Made by a program: the position numbers and the translations under genes | NCBI GenBank assembly: GCA_003956705.1 | Contig: QZCP01000017.1 | Span: 72,704 to 136,703 of the forward strand | Source: Brevipalpus yothersi | Lineage: Eukaryota > Arthropoda > Arachnida > Trombidiformes > Tenuipalpidae | Direction of reading: 5' to 3' | DNA: 64,000 bases | The notes under the pieces: model-generated | Databases searched by the model: none | What the model was told of the DNA's origin: nothing | What the model saw: only the letters and a program-made list of their open reading frames with translations | Part shown: piece by piece, positions 48,255 through 60,200 of the stretch | Position numbering within the stretch: the first letter of the stretch is position 1 | Layout: each line of letters begins with the position of its first letter

Positions 48255-48870
48255 TTATCCAAATTTACAGCTCGAAAAGTCCATCTCAGGATGTTGCTCC
48301 ATGAATTTTTTCAAGACATCCTGTTTCTTTTGCTCATCTGAAGTAGGTAAGCCCATCTCTCGCTGTCGTTGATCATACATCATCTTCTCGACCATAGCTC
48401 GTGTTTCACCATCCAAATCACCCAATTTAGACGATTCTGGGTTAATCTTTTTGGTATCAATTTCGGGATCTTTGTCAACTAATTTTGACCACCATTCCAT
48501 TTTATTGATCTTCTCCAGAGTCACTGAGATACAACCTCCTTCGATTGACCACAACGAATCTTCAACCTTGATCTCATGAGGCAAGTCATCATCAATGATA
48601 GGATCTTGACCTGTCCAGAAAGAATCAACACAATTATCAACTGCTTCCTATGTAAATTAATTGTGTCAAAAAAATCTTACCTTTAAGACCAACTTTTAAA
48701 TGTTTTCGACCAAAAACAACTGAAACATCTCGACTTTTGATCGGTACTGATACTGGCACTCTCAAATCGATCTCCTGGAGAGTTTGTGTCCACCGGTAAT
48801 TGGCCAGATCACATCCATTACCTTCATTGGGAGCCAATTTACCTTCATCAACTTCCTCACTGGTTGACAT
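48255..48870 (-). CDS. nudC: NudC protein lacking the N-terminal domain
   Basis: Two minus-strand exons (48681-48870 and 48255-48610; 70-nt intron) encode 181 residues. From GKLAPNEGNGCDL onward the protein follows animal NudC almost without gaps: the CS domain (about residues 18-105, with NYRWTQTL and VGLKG) and the highly conserved C-terminal part (EKINKMEWWSKLV, TKKINPESSKLGDLDGET, MVEKMMYDQRQ, MGLPTSDEQKKQ, ending EMDFSSCKFG). NudC acts with Hsp90 and the Lis1/dynein machinery in nuclear movement and cell division. The usual animal protein is about 320-330 residues, with an N-terminal dimerisation segment and an acidic linker; only about eight residues precede the conserved part here. The ATG at 48868-48870 is the first in frame; a GTG three codons upstream is not a likely start. 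No N-terminal exon is visible upstream. Confidence 0.95.
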
Positions 48871-49481
48871 GATTGACACTGATCAAATTGGATTTTTTAA
48901 TTTTAATCTACTGAAATTAATTAATTAACTTTTCAATCCACAAAAAAAGACGTTTTTTTTGTTTACTCAATCGTCCCCATGACAACAAAAGGCATGCTTA
49001 ATCGTATGTTGCGCCATCTGAGATGTAGAAACTTTTTATTTCTGCATTTAATTTAATTTTAGTTTTATTCATTTTATCAAAAAACTATCAAAAATTATAG
49101 TATTATTGAGACAATTGATTTTGGACCATTTTTTTCTTTGCTGGGAAATCATTTTCGTAAATTAGGGTTTTGATTTTGATCTTTGTTTTGGTGAAATCTG
49201 AGTTGGTCCTCAAAAAATTGAAAAGTTTTCTTTCAACAAAAAAAAGTTCATCATATTTTTTCCAATAACGTTTTCATGTAATACTTTCATGTTCATACAA
49301 CATGGTGCTTGATATTGGTTCTTATCACGATTTATTGAATATTTATGCCAATAAATTCCCATGTAATTTTTTGCGCACTACAACCAAGATACAGAGTATC
49401 TTATCAACAGAGAGCAACACCGATTCTAGTGAATATTATTTCCAGCGCCACATGCATAGGATAGAAAGAGAAAGATAAATT

Positions 49482-49550
<69 letters not shown>

Positions 49551-49908
49551 GGACGAACGAAAATCGTAGTCTCATGAAACATGAAGGCATGAGCAAGTCG
49601 ATTGAAAAAAGAGAGAGCATTAACTGTTGATCGTGTTTCTCGTCTGTATCTGTCTCACACACCTGTGTGTATGTGTGTATATATATGTGTTGGTCGTTGT
49701 TTTCGTTTCTCATTTAAAAAGAAAAAAAAATTATCATCAACATACACACTTTTGTTTCAAAGTTGATCAACTTTTGCTTTATATAATTAGTGAAAGTGTG
49801 TATGTGTGTGTGTGTGCGTGAATAAGTGTGAATGATAACTTATTCTACTCGGTTCATAACAATCAATAACTTTAAATGGTCATCGTTTCTAATTGATGCG
49901 CGAAAGCG
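48871..49908. promoter_or_regulatory. divergent region between nudC and Rab-effector genes
   Basis: One kilobase between start codons that point away from each other. It contains GCCATCT at 49013-49019, shared with the other divergent promoter of the window, an A/T-rich block at 49040-49260, and a (GA)n tract at 49484-49545. No coding frame is recognised. The transcription starts are not visible. Confidence 0.4.
49484..49545. repeat. (GA)n microsatellite
   Basis: Pure GA run of about 60 nt in the upstream region of the Rab-effector gene. Confidence 0.95.
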
Positions 49909-50705
49909 ATGGACAATATTGATCTGAGTAATTTATCCCAAGACGAATACGGAAAAATTATGGATGTCATGCGACGTGATCAAATGCTCCGTAAACAAGA
50001 GGAACAACGTGTCTTGTGAGTATTTATTACTTTTGCTCTCTATTTCTCTTTCTCTCTCTCTCTCTCTTTCTTTTTTTCTCTCTCTTTCTCATATAGATAC
50101 TTTTCTCTGTTTGTATCTTTTTCATGAGACGAAAAAAAAAATTTTTTGTCACCACTTTCATTTATAAATGCTTTATATCAAGTATATCTCTTCTGTTGGT
50201 GGATGATTTTCACAAAAGAGAAGAGAGAAAAGTTTTTTCGCTCTCTCTCTCTTTCTTTCTTTCTTTCTTTATTACATAATTCATGAAGTTGTTGAAGTTG
50301 AGAAAAAAATATGCAAACTATTTTTCGATTGAGCAGAAGAGGAAGGAGACAAACTTTGCATTCTAGCTCATTCGATGTAAATCCATCAGCCTAAGGGAAA
50401 TATTTTCATGGTGAGAAGAGCTTCATCAATACGAGATGATACAAACTGACACCTTTCATGTTGATCTCTTTCATCTCTCTTCATGGATCAGCATCCTATA
50501 CTTTTCTCCGATAGAAAACGTAAACAAATTGATTATTATTGTGGATGATATTTTTTGGAGCTTCCACCCAGTTTTTTATCCAAATCTTGCACAATCATAC
50601 TGGAGTGATGATCTTTGTTGAACTTGGTGACCATGGATGAAAGGTTTTCGAAATACTTTCAATGGGTGATTCTGGATAGAGTAAAAGGAATAGAGAGAGA
50701 GAAAA

Positions 50706-50774
<69 letters not shown>

Positions 50775-52033
50775 ACACTTTTATAGGGTAAAGTTCTTTT
50801 TCCACAAAACATAAGCTTTGCTACTTTCAATTACCTAGAAAGTAAACAAAATCAGTTTGATAACGAGCCCATCCAGAAGAAGAAAAAGAAGAAAAAGTAT
50901 ATCCCAGCATCTGTCAGCATCAATTCTCTCTGATTATCGACCCAATTTTTACCACTACCAAACAGTTTTAGTCTATCAAACATTAGTCACTGATTAGCTT
51001 GCTTCCTCTTTGTTCAACATTTTCGATGGTGTGTGTGTATAAATATTTTCGCTATTTCAAGAAACATCCAAATGAATTCATTTCCTCTCCATCTTTTATC
51101 TCCACCGTCATCATGGATGTAACATCACACTTTGAGCACCTTTTATCCACTCTCTTTCTATCAAAAAATAATCAGCCGTTTGTGTTTCAACCTCTATTTC
51201 ATTTTATCCTTCTGTCTGCCTTTCAATCTCATTCTGTCTGTGATTCTCTTTTTCTCCTGCGAATAACCTTTCCATGAGGCCAATGAACGTTATTCCCTCC
51301 AATCTCTTCTATGAATGTCGCCCACGCAAACTTCCATACCTCGCCTGGAGTATTCTTCATCGTCAGAATTGCGGAAGCATTCCACTCACCTCTAGTGATT
51401 TCAAGAGTACTCTGTCACACTTTCTCTCTCTCTCTCTCTCTTTTTCTCTCTTCTATAACTTTATTTTAGACATTTCTTCTATGGTCTTCTGAAATTCTCT
51501 CCCCTTCATCTTCTTCACTCATGGTGACTATATGTGCGGCAAAAAAATTGTGTGACGTTATTCCTTCTAGTATTAAACATGCTCACATTCAAGCCGAAAA
51601 TACAGGTCTAGGATTTTCAATGCTCTCTCTTTCTCTCTCTCTCTCTCTCTCTTTCACCAGCACACATACAGAGAGTAGAGTAATACATGATACATGAAGC
51701 AACAACTGACTGGGTCAAGGTTGCTCCCGAATACCTAGAAATCATAATCCACCTTTATAGAGCTAAACTAAACGGCTCTCATACACATATATTGCATGAT
51801 TGAGATTCCGACCATGGAAAAGTAGCGAAATGGATAAAGGATTCTCTCTCTCTCTCTCACTCTTCTGCTCGATTTTCTGTCTCTTTATGCATGGAATACT
51901 TGTTGTTTGTTAGAAGGTAGTATGTGGTCGCATGATTGTGTCAATCTGATCGACAAAACATGGAGAAAAAGCTGCTATCATCTGGATTGACACGGATCCT
52001 CGATCATTTTCTCTTCACGAAACTATTGAATCA

Positions 52034-52082
<49 letters not shown>

Positions 52083-52514
52083 TTAATCAAATAGATCGGC
52101 TATCTTTACATTTACTTTGCCTTGGAAAAATATGTGATGCCTCGCAACGAATGGAATAATACATACTCAAAGTCAGCACAAGTGCCATTCTCCTGAAAAT
52201 GTTCCTTAATGTTCACCATGTTGTTGATGAATAATTAGACAATCGGGTTGAGAATCGATTTTCTCTCTCTTTCTCTCTCTCAAGCTCCATCAACACGAGA
52301 TTCATACACAGGAAAGCGAGATGCCGGATGATGTGATAGAAGCAGAATTGATGATGAACACTATCCAGCAGGGATTTGCTAAGTGTGTGCATGTATGTGT
52401 GCGATTGTGATGTGAAGTGTGATTGGGTTGAGGTTGATAGATGAACAATTCATTCTCACTCAATAAGCCCAGCTATTTTGCTTTTTCTCATTTGATTGCC
52501 TGTGTATTGCAATT

Positions 52515-52555
<41 letters not shown>

Positions 52556-54181
52556 TCTATTTCAACATCCACTGATCGTCTGGCCTTGTCTATTGGTTAA
52601 TGAAAACGATCACGAGGGCAGTTTGATTAGATCCAGCTCATGATTCGAATTCCAATTGCTCAGGTGATTGGGTTGGTTTCCATGGAATGTTGGTCAATTT
52701 CTGTTGATTTCATCAATGTAAAATGTGATTGAGAAATTTGAGTCGTTCTAGGATAAATGGAATTGAAAATCAAGGTTAGAAGAGCAATTTTCCGAATGAT
52801 GGGATGAAGAGGAAAAATTTGCAAAAACCTTCCATCTCTATCTCTACATGTACTCAGAGTTTCCAGGAAATTTATTCTAATAGAAAACAAGATTATCTGA
52901 TAATTTTTATGGCTTTAGGTTCCAGGTAAACAATACAAATACCCCATAGACCATGGTAGGTGGTATAATGATTAGATTCTTGATATCGATAGCTTTTGGC
53001 TACAATGGCCTTGCTTGATTCCCAGAAAACTTTATCTCCCTTTCTACTCCTATCCATGTTCCACTCGAAAATCAGTACTTTCAATAAGTGTTTCTACATG
53101 GAAATCCTCCATCTCAGATTAGTTTTTATCTTCCTCCGCTATTCAAAGGGTATAATTTCAATAGGAGCATCAAAATTAATGCCCACTTCATTTTGAATAC
53201 AAAATATTTTGCATTAACAAACTAAATTTTCATCCCTTCTTTGGTATAAAGCAATTCTCCAAAAAATATTCCTGATTAGATTTCCCAGAATACTTTGCCT
53301 CTTCAATTCTTCTATTCTCACTCTCTTTCTCTTTCTCAGTCATATTTTTGCTTATTTGCAACTTGTTTCATCAACACTAATCCCCAAAGTAGAATGGACA
53401 ACCTACGAATGTGTGGAAACAATTTTTCGCATGTGATTAATTAATATTTCTAACAACAAAATCCCGATGATACACAGACACTCACACACACACTGACATG
53501 CATGAATATCTAGCTTCTTTCTCTTTTTCCTCTCAATTTTCATCTCTATCCTTAAAGCTCATGATTATATGATGATGAATGTTGTTATGCATTCATGCTA
53601 TCACCTCTCTTCTTCAAGCATCATATCTATATGCTTACAAAAATATGCAACTCAACTGTGAAAAGAGAGTAGAAAAGAAGAGAAAAAATGGATATAACTT
53701 TGGCTCTTCATCTATTTTGGCCCCCCTCTTTTCAACATGCTTGTTGCCAGATTATATTTTCCAGGCTCATGGTGACTAAAATGTCAGGCAAATAGTTGCA
53801 ATAAATGACATTGGTTGAGAAAGATTAGCGGCAGCAAAGTGAAAAGGATGCTGAGACTAGGTGGTGTGATGGGAATGCTGCTAGATTCATCCAGCATCCA
53901 TTGCCCTGGAATCAATCGATGAGGCACTGTGCAGAAAGAATCTTGTAACCTGAAGCAACTATCTTTGCCTTCTCTCTCTCTCTCTCTCTCTCTCTCTTAC
54001 TCTTTTTACGTGCTTTATTTCTCTTATTCTCTTTCTTTATCATTTGTTCTCTCTCTCTATCCTCTGAAAGTCTTCCCAAAAGAGAATTGTGTGTATTTGT
54101 GTGTGCTGATGCAGTTCCACTTGATTCAAGAGCATTCTTTGCTCAGCTTCTCCTTTTATCTTCTTTATTTTCATTTTTCAA

Positions 54182-54220
<39 letters not shown>

Positions 54221-57200
54221 TCACTGTTTTATGTGTGGAATTCAGATTTGTATTTTATGAATGTAGCTCGAAAAAAATTTCATCATCACATATACTCAGT
54301 TAGATTGATAAAACAAGCTTTTTATCTCGATTTTTCAAACATTCGAAATGATCTCCCCAACATGTAACTTATTATTCGAAGCATACCAGTCATCATTCAG
54401 TATCATTTGAAAAAGACTTACTGTAATGCTTCGTTCCTGGTGTGTTGATTTTCTCATCATCAAATTCGATGGAACGAAAAGGAACTTCACAACCGTAATT
54501 CCTCTCTCACTCGTGTATTCTCTCTTTTTTTATCTTTTCTTCCTTCCTCGATAGAAATTGGGATCAGTCATGCATATTGATAGTCATTATTGGATTTTCC
54601 TATCATTCCCTATGCTCCTTCAGATACTTTGAAATATTTGAAAAGCCTTTAATACAGAAAAAAAACAGAGCCTTCAGGTTGCTTGCACTAGTTGACAGTC
54701 TTTCCTTCTCATCATCGAGAAAATCTTTTCCAAGAATCTCACCTGAGTTCATGGAACTTTTCCTCCCTCTTCTCTCCTGTTGATTCTGTTCCTCAGTTTA
54801 TTTGGGTAAAGCTTATCTGAGAAAGGTGTTTTTTGAAATTTTCTACCATAAATTCATCGTTATCAATTATTTTCTCGGAAATGAAATAGAAACTTTCATG
54901 ACCAAGTTTTTTGAAAGTGTTACAAGTTGATAATAATTGTCTTTCGTACCCTTTGCAAAGATCTTGCTCTATCCACTTCCTAACATACATGTAAATACTG
55001 ATCAAAGATAAGAAGATTAGAAGATAAATGATCCAAATCAAACTAGATGATGAGCTTGTTAGTCCAAACAAATTAGCAGCAATTAGTAGATCTCATCAGA
55101 ACTCGATTCAGTATCATAATATTATCGATAAGAAAGCACAAAATCAGCAATTGCCATTACTTGTTATCTTTGATTAGGAGTAACATAAGTTTTGTCCAAT
55201 GAAAATCGATAAGTGATAAGTATTGCTACAATAATAGTGTCCTTTTTATACCTGTAATTTTGTGTGTGTGATATTGTTCCTTATTATACAATATCAGGTT
55301 CATGGAAAGTTCACAAGAATATTATCACAGTGGAAAGAAATACGATCAACTGCTGTGACACTGGCCACCTACACTTTTTATTCGATAAATTTTCAATTAC
55401 GTCAATCGAGTGAATCAAAATGGTAAAGAAAGAGACGAGTACAAAAGATTCCAATGAATCAAATTCTATTGATATTGATTTACACACAATCCATTGGATA
55501 TATTCGTCTTTCAGGATTAGGGAACGAGAATGTTAAGATCTCTTTCTCTCTCTCTCTCTCTCAAAACCGTATGCAATCTTTTGATTGAATTCACTTGAAA
55601 ACGTAGGATTATTTGGGCAACCTAATCACTTTGGTAGTTCCTGATTTCATTACTTTCTCTTCACTACATGTGACGTATTTTCGCTCTATTTCCTTTGTTT
55701 TGACATCGTGATTTGTTTATCTGTAAATTGAATTTTGGGGGTAGTATTTCTTTTTTTCACATTGAAAAATTTTCAAGCAAAAAACGTCACACAAGTTACT
55801 ATTTGTGATAGAGATCAGGTGGGAAAAGGATCACCTCATCAAAAAGCTTGCTACTATTCCTACAGTGTAATAGTGGAAGAAAATTTGCCATGTTAGCAAC
55901 AAGTTTTCTCTTTTTATTCTGAAAAATAGGTCATATTCTTCGGTTCAAAGATCAAACTCAATTCTATTTATTCTTACAAAACTCATTTTCTTTCAGAAAA
56001 TTTTACCTTCAAAATGAAAGGTTATTATCAATATGATTTCTGAATGGAAGTGACGCTTCATTTTCTCTAGGACATTCTCCAGATTTGGTTTCGAATAGAA
56101 TCGAGAAGCCTGTAGACACCTTCTATAATACTCATCAAATTTGATTTTCAATGAATTCTTGTATTAACTGCTGTACTCAATTTACTTATCGAAAAGATTC
56201 ACTTTGCTGGTAAATTAACGAGGCATTTCCATTCATCAGGTTCATTAGCGAGACTTTCTCTCTGTGTCTGTTCCTCTCAAATTATGGGCCTAGATGTGTG
56301 TGTGGGACTAGAAATTCAGATTTTAAGTTGTTACCTGATTGATATGACAAGTTAAAAGGCTATATGATGAGGCTCGATAATTTGAAGTCCATTAGCTTCA
56401 TGAATTTTCAAGTCACACTAATCAGGATCGTGTAGACTTTTTCGAATGATAAAATTTCGAGTTACCTTCTTCGGATTTAAATGAACTGATATGTAAGCCT
56501 CATTAAGGATCGAAAATGAAGAGAAAAGAATAAGAACAAGATTGTATACTTATCGGAATGATAAGATGAACGAATTGCATCCTCTTGAGAATCCATCATG
56601 AAATGTATTCAAAGGTTTCCAAGATAGACTTGAAGGTTTGTCTTCCATCATGATCAAGTTCTATTCTTCGTCTATCATCCAAAATAGCGATAGAGGATTT
56701 TTTTCTTTGTTTCACCTTCTTCTTCTTCTCTATTTCTTCTTGATTTTTTAGCATAGGCCCATGATTCCCATACACACATTCTTGAATGAACCACTCATCA
56801 TGAAACTCTTAGGGGTATATATCGTCTGCTTTAAAATAAGCCTCTACTAAGGAAATACAATCGAACAGAATACACAAACTCTTTCTCACTCTCTCTTCTT
56901 TTCCAGTTGATTTGAGAGAGGATAAAACAAAGTGAATCTAAATAGTGTGAAAATAGGAAAGCTCAATCATCATTAAATCCATGTGAAGAAGAAAGAAGAG
57001 GAAAAAAATCTTTGAGGTAGATATTCTATCCAATATCAGCCTCTTCTAATGCACTTCTTTCCCTCTCTCAATCTTTACAGCCAGTGAAATCCTTTAGGAA
57101 CATGAAAAAAATGCCTACAACTCACTTTACTTATTTTTTTGTCAATATTAAGAGTTTCGATTCATCTTCTTCTCCACTTCTCCACTTTTCCACTAATACT

Positions 57201-60200
57201 ACTACTATTGCTACCACTTGGATTGCCTTAGACTGTCCAAGTAGTGCTACTTGAGGAGATCACTTGAGTTTATCGAAAAAATTTTCCACTATCTCCACTA
57301 TTTCTACAATTTCGATTGATATTTGAAATGGCAATAGAAATTCATTCGAATGCGAATGAACTCGTTCACTCGCTTCTTTTTTGAAAAGCAATTCATTTGA
57401 TGGACATTTTATCAGTGGTGAAAAGGTTCCAAATATGTATGGATATATTGGGAAATATTACCGATCAAGAAGACTGTGTGTATGTGTAGTGATTTATTCT
57501 TGATCAAGCTTTCTAACAAAGATTCAGTTCACTCTGTGTGCTCCTGTGAGTAGCTTAAATTCACTTCAAATGTATCCAAAGAAAATTCGATCGATCGATA
57601 AAGGATTTTGGTAAATTTTTCCGTCCATTCCTTTTATTTGAAATCCAGTCTATTGGGAGAGAATATTGAATCATTCTATGAGATTCTTCAGCAGTATTGA
57701 GATCATTTTTTCTTTCTCTCTTCTATTTCTTCTTTTTTATTCTCATTAGGATTCATGAGCTGAGATATTCCCAGAAATAGAGTCCTTCAAGGTAGTTGGG
57801 CTTATTTTTTTCATTCTTCTCTTTCTCCATACCTCGGTATTCTGATTCACCTTCTACATCGAGAAAAATGGAGTCTTGATTTTTAGCTCAAAACTATCAA
57901 CTTGCTGACGTATATATTCAAATCTCATACCAAATACACAAATAGACACTCGGGTTGACATCATTTTGCTCTCATCTTTATTAGCTGAATAATCACCATT
58001 TTCGAACATAAATTAAAGGAATACAGGGGGAATGAGCATTGCAAAATATTCCTGATAGGCTTATTTTCGAAGTTTTGAATCATCCTATTTCTATTTGAGC
58101 TTGTGCTTCATGAAGCAAATATAATTTATCAGTTATTATGATAGAGACCTTCTATTTGTATGAGTGTTGTGTATGTTTGTACACAGAACCGAAAAACTCC
58201 CGAGATACATTCCCAGTCGAAAAAGGTTGAAACTCTTTTGCTCAGGTATATGATACTGTTGAGAACTTTTAAAAACTCAATGCATTCGATTTGAGTTCTG
58301 AGGGATAAAATTTGTTCAGCTTATAACCAGTTTGGTAGTAGTGATTTAAAATCAGTCCCAATAACTAGTGAGTAAAGTGAATAATATATTTTTGTCCAAA
58401 ATCCAATGCCTACTGGATTTGAGATTCAACTTGTTTACTTCAACTTGCTCTCCTCTCCAAAGGTAATCGATTATCTTTGAATTTTAATGATAAAAAATAT
58501 TGATAAAACGGAAAAAGCATTACTTGTCAGTGAATTTCATTCTTTAAAACTCAAGCTTCATCAAAATTGATCCAAGTAAAAAAGTAAAAATTTTTACTCT
58601 CATATCGATCTGTATATATCTTCATATTATTGACATGATCGAGCGAGATCTTTGCTTATGCTCCTGGTAAATAAACTTTATGCTACTCCTTTTCCCAGAG
58701 ATTATGGAATCACTTTTGTGACTTTAATTTTATTTTTTACTTCTCCTTCTTCGTGTACGAAAGTGATTCACTTTTACCCTCTCTTCCAAGCCAATTTTGT
58801 GCTCAGAGACAGGATCTTGGCCTCATAATAGTATCAGTTAGCCAAGGTATATACAGCGTTTACAGGAATCTTGATCCGGTTGAGAAAATTTTCATCCTTC
58901 CCTGGATATACCCAGCAAGATGCATCTTTTTCTACATCTCAGGAGATTCAAAATGGCCAGGATAGAAGAGAAAAAGAAGAAGTACAGATAAAATGTCCAA
59001 AATTTTTGTTGCTACTCTTCACCATTTCATCAACTCTTCAGCCGGGAAAATGTTGATCCTCACTCAGACAGGAACCCATGATAATGCCTATATTCTCTTG
59101 TTTTATGTTTTCAGTTTTTTTTTCATTTCATTTCATTTTATTTTATTTTATATATATCTATCTTCTATCTACTCATTCTTACCAGCATGATGAAAGCGGA
59201 AATCCAAAGATTACGCCAAATGGGCACTATTCGACCGGGAGTTGATCAATCTCGTGTCTGTGGTCGATGTCAATCTGAATTGGGTCGCCTTATTAATCGT
59301 GGCTCACAGTGTCCTGTGTGCCGTAAGCAAGTGTGCAAAAATTGTCGATATCAGGATGATGATGATAAAATAGTTGATTTCGGTATTGGTATTGGTGAAG
59401 AATGGATTTGTATGGTTTGCTGGAAACAAATGTAAGTCGTTGATCTTGACATCAAAAAAGAGAAGTAAAAATTCATCGAGCTGAACGCCATTCTTTTTAT
59501 TTCACACCATGCACACATGCACATACACACTTACGTGTCCATATAACAATCGATGGAAGCTTTTTGGCGAATAATCGAATGAATCTATCTTCTTCTTAGT
59601 TTGCTCTCACAGTCAAACACCTTATCATTGGAAACTTTTGCTATTGCTTGCTGGGAGAATGTGTGCACAGTATTCTCTCTGATTTTCCCAAAGAATACAT
59701 ATATACATATAGATATATGTATTCTCACAGACAATCCATCACAATTCAACTAGACGTTTGACGTGTGTTTCATTCACCTCCATTGAGCACGCTTTTTGCT
59801 TTTGCTTCTCTCCTCTGATTGAAATTCTATTTTATGATAAAAAGAAAAAGAGAGAGAATTCTTTCCTCTCTATCGATTTCTCCTTCATTACATCGTATGA
59901 TAGTATTTGAAAATTTTTTTTGTTCCTCTCTCTCTCGCTCTGTCTAACAGATTAAACACCAGACCACGTCTGATTCTGATATGGTATATATTGAAGTGAT
60001 AAATCTCATAGAGGTAGAGGTGAAAAGAAGAAAAATTTGATGCTTTTTCAAGCCATCATGATTTGTGAGATGCTCTAGTTTTGCAGTAGCATCAAAGCAT
60101 ACTTTGAAAATTAGCGTGGTTATGTATGAGTTCTGTCCATCAAAAGAAGGGAAAAAACTTTTATCCTCTACTTATAGAGCTAGTAAATAAGAATATTTCA

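Larger units (their letters stand above)
50016..59185. other. 9.2-kb first coding intron of the Rab-effector gene
   Basis: It is bounded by GTGAGT and CTTACCAG and splits the long Rab-binding helix. It contains many CT runs (52039, 52521, 54185 and shorter ones), a GA tract at 50712, and no recognisable exon of another gene. Such a long first intron is where enhancers or an alternative promoter would be expected; none can be pointed to. Confidence 0.8.
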
